From NCBI RefSeq assembly GCF_900564155.1, contig NZ_LS999839.1, positions 5,143,097 through 5,207,096 on the forward strand: a stretch of 64,000 bases of DNA, in the 5' to 3' direction. Below the pieces are notes generated by a model, which made no database searches, was not told the origin of the DNA, and was given only the letters and a program-made list of their open reading frames with translations. The position numbers were made by a program, and so were the translations under genes. This DNA comes from Pedobacter schmidteae (lineage in GTDB: Bacteria > Bacteroidota > Bacteroidia > Sphingobacteriales > Sphingobacteriaceae). How positions within the stretch are numbered: the stretch's first letter is position 1; each line of letters begins with the position of its first letter. This document shows positions 54,690 through 61,438 of the stretch, in pieces.

Positions 54690-55702
54690 TTCTGTTTACT
54701 TAGTAATTTTTCCATGCTTACCGGAGCTCCGCCTTTGGCCTTGCTCAAATCTGCTGCTTCCATAAAAGCAGCTATCTCCAGTGTCTCTTCAGGCTGTACA
54801 GGAACTTTGCCACTTTCAAAGAATTTTATAATCTGTTCAAGCAAGGGGTTATACCCTTTAAACGCTCCCAAAGTCATATTCCCCTTCTCTCCAAAAACAC
54901 GGCCTCCGTAATCACTTTTGCCGGTTCTCGTACCCCTAAAGCTACCAATCCGTCCGTCGCCCCATACGCCAACTACCACATCCGTATCCGGAGTATTAAT
55001 CCGCGTTACCGTTTTACAGCCTGTCCCCATAACAGCAAACAAGGTTTCTACACCATGTATGCCGTACCAAAACAAATCCGGATGCGTCTTTTCATATTTA
55101 GCCGGACTAAAGGTTTCGGCTCCAATTACCTTTCCTATCTTTCCCTGCGCGATATCGGCAATTCCTTCGGTATACCTTAATGAGGAAGAAGAGAATACCG
55201 GTGTATTGTATTTTTTTGATGCAGCAAATATGGCTTTTGCATCTGCCAGCGAGGCTGCAATAGGCTTATCTATAAACATGGGTTTTCCGGCCTTCAATAC
55301 CAGCAACGCCTGTTCAAGATGCAAACGTCCATCATTGGTTTCCAGGAAAACAAAATCAACTTTCTTTAACAGGTCAGCAATAGAGCTAACAATTTCTACA
55401 CCCAGTTTTTTTACTTCTTCAGTATATCCAGGTATCCTTTCTACGCTGCTTTGTATGTCTTTACTTCCCTGAGGATAGGCGGCCACCACTTTATAACCAG
55501 CATATACTGCTGCCGCATCGGAGGCATTTAGCGTTTTCGTAAAGGCTACCGCATGCGAGGTGTCCAGGCCAATGATCCCTACCTTTTTACCCGCCAAACG
55601 CGTTGTTTTTCCATAAAGCGGACTCAAACTGCCCGAGATACCTAACCCTGCTCCTGCCAGCGCAGCCATTCTTATAAAATTCCTTCGGTTATAATTACTC
55701 AT
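54686..55702 (-). CDS. Tat-exported Gfo/Idh/MocA-family protein with altered dinucleotide loop
   Basis: The 338-aa protein starts at the ATG at 55702 (MSNYNRRNFIRMAALAGAG), chosen because it gives a proper Tat signal; a further 17 codons upstream are open. The Rossmann strand reads VGIIGLDTSHAVAFTKTL, so the second glycine of the loop is replaced and LDTSH resembles LDPGH of the lipoprotein paralog. FIDKPIAASLADA is a DKP variant. ATGA overlap with the following gene indicates coupling. It is the first gene after operator site 4 and its promoter. Confidence 0.87.
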   Translation of the reverse strand: MSNYNRRNFIRMAALAGAGLGISGSLSPLYGKTTRLAGKKVGIIGLDTSHAVAFTKTLNASDAAAVYAGYKVVAAYPQGSKDIQSSVERIPGYTEEVKKLGVEIVSSIADLLKKVDFVFLETNDGRLHLEQALLVLKAGKPMFIDKPIAASLADAKAIFAASKKYNTPVFSSSSLRYTEGIADIAQGKIGKVIGAETFSPAKYEKTHPDLFWYGIHGVETLFAVMGTGCKTVTRINTPDTDVVVGVWGDGRIGSFRGTRTGKSDYGGRVFGEKGNMTLGAFKGYNPLLEQIIKFFESGKVPVQPEETLEIAAFMEAADLSKAKGGAPVSMEKLLSKQK

Positions 55703-55766
55703 ATATTTTTTACTAGAAATTAAACTTACAATTTTGTTTTCAACCCCAGTCAACTAAAGCGGACAA

Positions 55767-55790
55767 GGTTCAGGCTACGTACATTTTTAC
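55767..55790. promoter_or_regulatory. LacI-type operator candidate, weak site 5
   Basis: GGCTACGTACATTT with the central CG at 55778-55779, 34 bp (about three helical turns) from site 4, on the downstream side of the promoter. It keeps the TACGTACA core but not the outer arms. Confidence 0.35.
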
Positions 55791-55800
55791 CATCCTGAGG

Positions 55801-55824
55801 GATATTGTGTACGTACCCGAAATT
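55801..55824. promoter_or_regulatory. LacI-type operator candidate, site 4
   Basis: ATTGTGTACGTACCCGAAAT with the central CG at 55812-55813. It directly abuts the -7 box of the promoter at 55818-55849, sharing its last bases, exactly as site 2 does at the first locus. Confidence 0.7.
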
Positions 55825-55849
55825 ACATACTAATTATTTAATAAACAAA
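55818..55849 (-). promoter_or_regulatory. Promoter of the Gfo/Idh-permease operon
   Basis: On the minus strand TTTG (55846-55849) is followed after exactly 20 nt by TAATTTCG (55818-55825), a 7/8 match to TAnnTTTG. Spacing fits Bacteroidota promoters. Operator site 4 starts inside the -7 box. Confidence 0.65.
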
Positions 55850-55897
55850 TTTATTTTAGTATCAGGCTACCTAATGTTTTCATAATGCCCTTACAGC

Positions 55898-57100
55898 TTA
55901 TGGATAGTAGCCAATGGCTGCCGCTTCGGTAGTGGCCAGTCCCGATGCATTTACAGCCGTACCAATACTGGCAACCCCGGTCCACGGTCCTGTTGATCCA
56001 TAATTATTCCAGCAACGGTAAACCACATTATACTGCACATTCGTATTCGTATTTCCACCAAAATGAATCGAATCGCCATCCAGTCCAAGCTGTCCCGACA
56101 TGATGGCCCTTTTCTGCAATACCGTGCCAGTCGACAACAATGCACCATCTGCTGCACTGATCAGATAATTGCGGTCTGTAGGATTATAACCACTGCTATG
56201 AAAAACAACATTAAACCTGGTGGTCTGGTTGCCAACAGTTGCATAGTTAAACCTGTTTTTAGTAATCATAAAATTGGTACCCATTCTTTCGTCTCCAGGG
56301 TCCACATTATTAAAAACCGGTATTTCAATAAACACAGGATTTAAGCCAGTCAGATAAGTTCCTGTAGAAATAAAATCATTATCGTAAACTACGCCTTTGT
56401 CAGACAGATCTCCCCGAAAACGAACAAAAGCCCCCGAACAGTTTTTAAAGGTATTGGATATCACACTTAATCTTTGTATCCCATAAGCACCATAAATCAT
56501 ATGCGCATGCGAATCATAACCTACATTTTCAAAACTGCAGTATTTGACCACCACCCTGTTGGTTAGTGGATAATGTACTCCCAAAGCGCCATATCCCACA
56601 GAGGGAAGGTCTACAAAAAAACATTTTTCGACCGTTACATCCTGGCTGTTCGAAATTCTCAATCCATAGCCTGTAGCGGCACCAGTAAATTTCAACCGCA
56701 GCAGTTTTACATTTTTACAAGTGTTTAAATACATTAAGTTGGCTATGGATCCGCTAAACACCGCTCCTCCCTCTGTTACAGCTGTCTTCAAGGTTAGCAA
56801 ATTTGTACTGTCACCTATGTTACTCAGGGTTAGCGTAGCCGATTGAGGATAATTTCCATCCGCAAAAATCACATCTACCGGGCCTATAGTCAGCGCAGTT
56901 TTTACATTGTTCCAAAAGGTACTATTTAAAGCGGTGGATGGTGTGACATTAAAAGTGGTGGTTGTCAAAAGGCCCATTATTTCATTTCCACCTTTCGACG
57001 ATAAATCTTCGTTCAGCAACGCCGAAGCCGTTTCCGGTTTTTTACAGTAGGTTAGCCCCATTATAAAAACGGCACTAACGGTCAACAATAATCTTCTCAT
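55898..57100 (-). CDS. Right-handed beta-helix lipoprotein, possible PL6-like lyase
   Basis: The 400-aa protein has lipobox GLTYC (C19) and a low-complexity linker. A parallel beta-helix follows (LLRLKFTGAATGYGLRISNSQDVTVEKCFF, VVVKYCSFENVGYDSHAHM, LSVISNTFKNCSGAFVRFRGDLSDKGVVYDNDF). The last stretch resembles the PL6 pattern around its catalytic arginine, but the lysine expected just before it is not obvious. It may be a lyase, a divergent inactive relative, or a binding protein. It is the last gene of the SusC-SusD-DUF5017-GH26 cluster (29 nt after GH26). Confidence 0.75.
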   Translation of the reverse strand: MRRLLLTVSAVFIMGLTYCKKPETASALLNEDLSSKGGNEIMGLLTTTTFNVTPSTALNSTFWNNVKTALTIGPVDVIFADGNYPQSATLTLSNIGDSTNLLTLKTAVTEGGAVFSGSIANLMYLNTCKNVKLLRLKFTGAATGYGLRISNSQDVTVEKCFFVDLPSVGYGALGVHYPLTNRVVVKYCSFENVGYDSHAHMIYGAYGIQRLSVISNTFKNCSGAFVRFRGDLSDKGVVYDNDFISTGTYLTGLNPVFIEIPVFNNVDPGDERMGTNFMITKNRFNYATVGNQTTRFNVVFHSSGYNPTDRNYLISAADGALLSTGTVLQKRAIMSGQLGLDGDSIHFGGNTNTNVQYNVVYRCWNNYGSTGPWTGVASIGTAVNASGLATTEAAAIGYYP

Positions 57101-57129
57101 GTTTATTGGTTTTATGGTTAATTATTCAA

Positions 57130-58671
57130 TTAATTGGCTAGCCAATACTCATCCTGCACCATTTTCCTATAAAGCTCAAGCGCCTTATCGCTTCGGGATA
57201 TCACGCGATCATTGTGATTTTCCCATATCACAGCCTTTACCAAAGGCCGTGTTGTTTTAAACTCAAACCATTCCTTAACCCATCTCACCGGATCTATATC
57301 TGCCGAAAAGCCTCCCTCACTAATCATAAAGGGTTTATAATGGGCGTATTTATCATAAGCCTCGGCAATATTTTCAAATGGATAGCGCATCGCTTCTGTT
57401 CGGGCAGCCTTTTTACCCGGTGGATAGGAACTGATGCCTACCCAATCTACATACTGGTCGCCCGGATAATACCGCTCCATTTTGTTCCAATCTTTGTCTG
57501 GAAAACTCAAATAATTGGGCGACCATACAAAAATATGATGGGCAGCTGCCCCCAGCTGCTCGGCAATGTTATACATCCTGCGCCATGCTTTTCTGAAATG
57601 AACAGGATCAAGTCCATAAGCCACCCAGCCTCCATTAAATTCGTTCATTGGCCTGATCCATATCGGATCATTCATTCCTTTAAGTATGGCAGGATCTACC
57701 GAGTCTTTAAAATATTCAGCAAAAAAATCATCATACGCCCCCTCGGCAATAGGTTTTAATTCTTTAGGCAGCCACCCCACGGAAAGATGCCGTACACCCC
57801 GGTAGCTCTCCTTCAGGTGCTGCTCCCTAAGCCGCTGTATTTCAGGAAAAGGTCTTCCTTTGGCCATTCCCTGATACCAGAGCACCATTGACAGCTGCTT
57901 TCCTACCTGCTTTTCAAACAAATCAACCACCATTCCCTTACGCCCGGCAAGTTCCTCTTTACTGTACCCTACAGCAGTTGGAAATGCGCCATGAAAACAC
58001 CCATTTGCCGGAACCAAACGCCAGGTATTTTTTATTTTACCCCATAAGCTGATTTCATCCAACAGCAATAAACCCAATTTTCCGGCTGCAGAAGAAGGTT
58101 TAATCTCCAATTTCACATACCTGGCCTTCACTGCGCTCCCTTTCAGATTGATAGTAAAAGACTGATCGCCCGCTGTTGGCTTTTTGTCGTCAAAGCTGTC
58201 TTTGCTAAAAGCTTCCCAACGGTCCCTTTCCCTTGCTTTTATAAAAACGCTGATGTGAACCGGAGCCAGGGCATTCATTTTTGAGGATAACATTCCATTG
58301 AGGTTCACTTTTTCCAAAGTTTGTGGACGGCCCAGGTCTATGGTAATTTCCAATTCCCGGGTTCCTTTCCAACCTACATAGCCTTCGCTGCTCAAGCCTG
58401 TACCGGTAGTCACTACCTCGTCGGTAAGCTTGGTACCGTCCGACCATTTGCAAGGCAACTCATCTGCATAAGGCATTTCCGGCTGTCGCGAAAAGCGGTA
58501 AAACTTGCCTACGCTTAAATTCCCGGATGTTAAGCTCCCTTTATCTTCTGCGTCATAAACAATCGTACTCCCGGCAAGAGTATTCAAACCCTTATTTTGC
58601 GCAAGAGTAGCAAGTGCAAAAAGAGAAAATACACCCCACATTATCGCTTTATAACTGACAGCCCTGCTCAT
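57130..58671 (-). CDS. GH26-family glycosidase with N-terminal galactose-binding-like domain
   Basis: The 513-aa protein has a signal peptide (ends about residue 24) and an F5/8-type-C/discoidin-like sandwich at about 35-215 (RELEITIDLGRPQTLEKVNLNG, ARYVKLEIKPSSAAGKLGLLLLDEI). A GH26 TIM barrel follows at about 220-510. The acid/base glutamate is in IRPMNEFNGGW (about residue 345) and the nucleophile in MISEGGF (about 451). Mannanases of this family have His-Glu at the acid/base site; here the histidine is Asn. Possible substrates are beta-mannan or mixed beta-glucans. The gene follows DUF5017 with a 4-nt gap. Confidence 0.85.
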   Translation of the reverse strand: MSRAVSYKAIMWGVFSLFALATLAQNKGLNTLAGSTIVYDAEDKGSLTSGNLSVGKFYRFSRQPEMPYADELPCKWSDGTKLTDEVVTTGTGLSSEGYVGWKGTRELEITIDLGRPQTLEKVNLNGMLSSKMNALAPVHISVFIKARERDRWEAFSKDSFDDKKPTAGDQSFTINLKGSAVKARYVKLEIKPSSAAGKLGLLLLDEISLWGKIKNTWRLVPANGCFHGAFPTAVGYSKEELAGRKGMVVDLFEKQVGKQLSMVLWYQGMAKGRPFPEIQRLREQHLKESYRGVRHLSVGWLPKELKPIAEGAYDDFFAEYFKDSVDPAILKGMNDPIWIRPMNEFNGGWVAYGLDPVHFRKAWRRMYNIAEQLGAAAHHIFVWSPNYLSFPDKDWNKMERYYPGDQYVDWVGISSYPPGKKAARTEAMRYPFENIAEAYDKYAHYKPFMISEGGFSADIDPVRWVKEWFEFKTTRPLVKAVIWENHNDRVISRSDKALELYRKMVQDEYWLAN

Positions 58672-58675
58672 TTTC

Positions 58676-59575
58676 TTATAGAACTGTAATTTCTACCGAC
58701 TTCGTTACCGACTGGCTGCCATAGATATTGGCATTGTAACCTACAAAGTATACCTTATAAACGCCAGCTTTCGCATACTTGTAAGTAAAACTATCCAACT
58801 TGGCATCCCTATAGGTTTTTATCGGCGTTGGTCTGTCGGGGCCCATATCAACCTTTCCGGTTTCTACAACCTTACTTACACACCAATCTTCTGTGTACAC
58901 CCTTGGCGCAATGGCATTGCCCCGTAAAGTGATGGTTGCTGTGGAAACACTCGACCTCGCAGGTTCCTTAGGTCCTTCGTACAAAATGGTCCACCCCGTA
59001 AGATCCAACAGTGTTTTAGTGCCCAAAACAGTACTGCTTTGCAGTAAAAAATTCTGTGTCAACCAGTTATTCGCAGTACCGGGTTTAGCAGGATCATCAA
59101 TATATCTCAATACAATATAAAGTGGTTTTCCTTCTACGATAAGGTCGGATACATTCTTTATCCCCGAGCTGACATATGTAGCATTGGTGGCCAAAGCAAA
59201 CCTGCCGGTAATATCTTTCCAGGTAGCCGCTTTCACGTTTGTAATATCGTATTTGCCGTTAAAGTCGGTAGAGGCCAACACCGAATATTGCCCAAGCTGT
59301 GTACCAAACGACATGCTGGTATTGAATGACATATTTAGCTGATCAACACTCAGTATCCTGCCTTCCATATAAGCATAATCACTTCCCGGTTCGCCCGAAT
59401 AAAAACTGATCATCCCCGGATCTCCATCCAACAGAAACTTCACTTCTTCACCAACCGCATAAGTTTTCTTTTCTGTTGTCACTTCAAACTCAGGAGCAGT
59501 TATTTCAACCGTTTTCTTGCAGCCTGCAAACCCCGGCAGCACCAGCAATAAAACCAAATAATTTATAGCTTTCAT
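58676..59575 (-). CDS. DUF5017 surface lipoprotein
   Basis: The 299-aa protein has lipobox GFAGC (C19) followed by a PKD-like segment (VTTEKKTYAVGEEVKFLLDG). The DUF5017 region (residues about 30-195) has SFNTSMSFGTQLGQYSVLASTDFNG, YVSSGIKNVSDLIVEGKPLYIVLRY. Proteins of this type sit after SusD in PULs and bind glycan at the cell surface (SGBP-like). It is 23 nt after the SusD gene. Confidence 0.83.
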   Translation of the reverse strand: MKAINYLVLLLVLPGFAGCKKTVEITAPEFEVTTEKKTYAVGEEVKFLLDGDPGMISFYSGEPGSDYAYMEGRILSVDQLNMSFNTSMSFGTQLGQYSVLASTDFNGKYDITNVKAATWKDITGRFALATNATYVSSGIKNVSDLIVEGKPLYIVLRYIDDPAKPGTANNWLTQNFLLQSSTVLGTKTLLDLTGWTILYEGPKEPARSSVSTATITLRGNAIAPRVYTEDWCVSKVVETGKVDMGPDRPTPIKTYRDAKLDSFTYKYAKAGVYKVYFVGYNANIYGSQSVTKSVEITVL

Positions 59576-59598
59576 ATCCTTTTTAATTAAATTAATGA

Positions 59599-61434
59599 TT
59601 ACCAGCCCTGATTTTGAATCATTGCTTTGTTCAGGTTCATGTCATGTGCTGGTATCGGGAACAAAACATGTTTAGGCAAAACGTTTTTAAAAGCCAGCGT
59701 TTTTGGCAGTAAATTCCCCGGCAATTCCATATTCATATCCGTCAGCACCAGTTTCATGGTTTCCACAAAAACACCCCATCTAATCAGGTCAGGCTTACGC
59801 AGCCCTTCAAAACAAAGCTCCCTTGATCTTTCATCCTGAATAGCCTCTCTGAAACTGGTTTGCGAAGCCGTTTCAAAAGCAGTTAAATTGGCATCGACAG
59901 GATTACTCAATGTTGCTGTGGCCACAGCTCCGCTTCCTGTAGCGCCACCAATTGTAACTGTAGGTGCAGAAGTATAACCAAATCCTCTGGCGGTAAGCAC
60001 AATTGAACTAATCCCCTTTACCCCTGTTGTAGCTGCTGCGATATTGGCTGTGGCTCCACCTCCACCACTAATGGTAATGGTAGGCGCAGTATAATTGCTC
60101 CCCGGATTAGTTATCGTAATTGCTTTGATCACCTTGCCTTGTCCATATCCTCTTTGCCTCACCTTATTTACACAATCTATAGCCAATTGCGGCGGCGCTG
60201 CATTGATTTCATTTTCAGCTTCGGCATACATCAGCAATACATCCGAAAAACGCAGCAACGGATAATTGATGGGCGTTTGCTGATTGGCCCTTGGCATCAC
60301 CACTTCCAGTTCCCTGCGGTATTTGCCCGGAAACCTGGTCCAGAACACCGAAGCGGGAGAAGTGGTCACAATAGGTGTTTTAACACCTGCGGCATTGTAA
60401 CTGAAAGAAGCAATATTCCATTCCCTCCTAATGTCTTCCGACACCAGTGAAGTTACACCGGGATATTTCTTCCACAAGGTTCCATTCGCAGTAATAAACC
60501 CGTAAGCATTTCCAATAATGGTGGTATTGGTAGATGGTATGCCCAACCATGCACCCAGGGTACCCACCTCGCGATAAGCGCCGGTAGTATTGCCCCAAAA
60601 CTCAACCTCCCAGATGCTCTCCTTAATGTCATACTCGTCACGTGCCAGTTTCGTAAAAACATCTGCGTAGCTTGGGTTCAACTCATGACCAGCTTCTGTA
60701 TCATCGATTACCTTTTTTGCCCAAAAACTGGCATCTGCATATTTAGCTACATCTTTTACCGGTGCACCAGCCATATACAAGCATACTCTGGCCAATATAC
60801 CTCGCACGGCCGATTTACTTACCCGGCCGGCATTTCCTATTTTCTTTATTCCGGCCACCAATCCCTCAGCTTTGGTCATATCGGCTATAATCTGCTCATA
60901 AACCACTTTGGCGGGCGACTGGGCCACTCTGATATCGTCCGGATTGAGCACCGGCTCCAATACAAGTGGAATGTTTCCGAAATTCTGCACCAGCAGGAAA
61001 TAATAATAGGCCCGCAAAAACAGCGCTTCGCCCTTTGCCTGATTCCTCACTTCTTCAGCTATACTTTTATTTTTATCTACGTTAGCCAGGAAAGTATTTG
61101 CCCTCCCTACGCCCACATATAAATTTTGCCATAAATTACTTACATAATTGTCGCCCGAGGCAAAATCGTATACCTGCGGACCAACCAGCAGCGAATTGTC
61201 CTTGTAGGCCCCCTCATCAGCTTCCATTCCGATACGACTGGGATACGCTGTACCATAAACAGGTCCGCTACCCAAAATATCATATACCCCAACCAGCGAC
61301 GAGTTGAGCTGCTCCGGTGTATTGTAATGATTTTCGGGCGAAATAAAATCGGTTGGTTTGGTGATCAGAAACTTTTTGCACGAGCCCAAGCTGACTAAAA
61401 CCAGCATCGACATCAAATAATATATATATTTCAT
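59599..61434 (-). CDS. SusD/RagB-family lipoprotein with a Gly-rich tandem insertion
   Basis: The 611-aa protein starts at the ATG at 61434 (MKYIYYLMSMLVLVSLGSC, lipobox C19); the frame is open another 51 codons upstream, inside the end of the SusC gene, without signal character. Standard SusD parts are GSCKKFLITKPTDFISPENHY, the TPR helices and the C-terminal SFREAIQDERSRELCFEGLRKPDLIRWG. Between CVNKVRQRGYG and that C-terminus lies a roughly 80-residue insert of two repeats (see the next entry). It is 4 nt after SusC. Confidence 0.93.
   Translation of the reverse strand: MKYIYYLMSMLVLVSLGSCKKFLITKPTDFISPENHYNTPEQLNSSLVGVYDILGSGPVYGTAYPSRIGMEADEGAYKDNSLLVGPQVYDFASGDNYVSNLWQNLYVGVGRANTFLANVDKNKSIAEEVRNQAKGEALFLRAYYYFLLVQNFGNIPLVLEPVLNPDDIRVAQSPAKVVYEQIIADMTKAEGLVAGIKKIGNAGRVSKSAVRGILARVCLYMAGAPVKDVAKYADASFWAKKVIDDTEAGHELNPSYADVFTKLARDEYDIKESIWEVEFWGNTTGAYREVGTLGAWLGIPSTNTTIIGNAYGFITANGTLWKKYPGVTSLVSEDIRREWNIASFSYNAAGVKTPIVTTSPASVFWTRFPGKYRRELEVVMPRANQQTPINYPLLRFSDVLLMYAEAENEINAAPPQLAIDCVNKVRQRGYGQGKVIKAITITNPGSNYTAPTITISGGGGATANIAAATTGVKGISSIVLTARGFGYTSAPTVTIGGATGSGAVATATLSNPVDANLTAFETASQTSFREAIQDERSRELCFEGLRKPDLIRWGVFVETMKLVLTDMNMELPGNLLPKTLAFKNVLPKHVLFPIPAHDMNLNKAMIQNQGW
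59895..60140 (-). repeat. Two tandem Gly-rich beta repeats inserted in SusD
   Basis: Two units of about 37 aa. The first is ITITNPGSNYTAPTITISGG with the following GGATANIAAATTGV; the second is IVLTARGFGYTSAPTVTIGG followed by ATGSGAVATATLSNPV. Both show the pattern 'I-T-x-G-x-x-Y-T-x-A-P-T-[IV]-T-I-[SG]-G-G-x-G-A-x-A'. This repeat occurs in adhesins and other surface proteins. Its placement in the SusD C-terminal region is unusual. Confidence 0.85.
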
Positions 61435-61438
61435 GGTT

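Noticed and set aside
57214..57759. Plus-strand frame of 181 codons opposite GH26
   Set aside because: Antisense to the catalytic domain of a clear GH26 gene; the composition (Ile, His, Pro, Cys) looks like a shadow frame.
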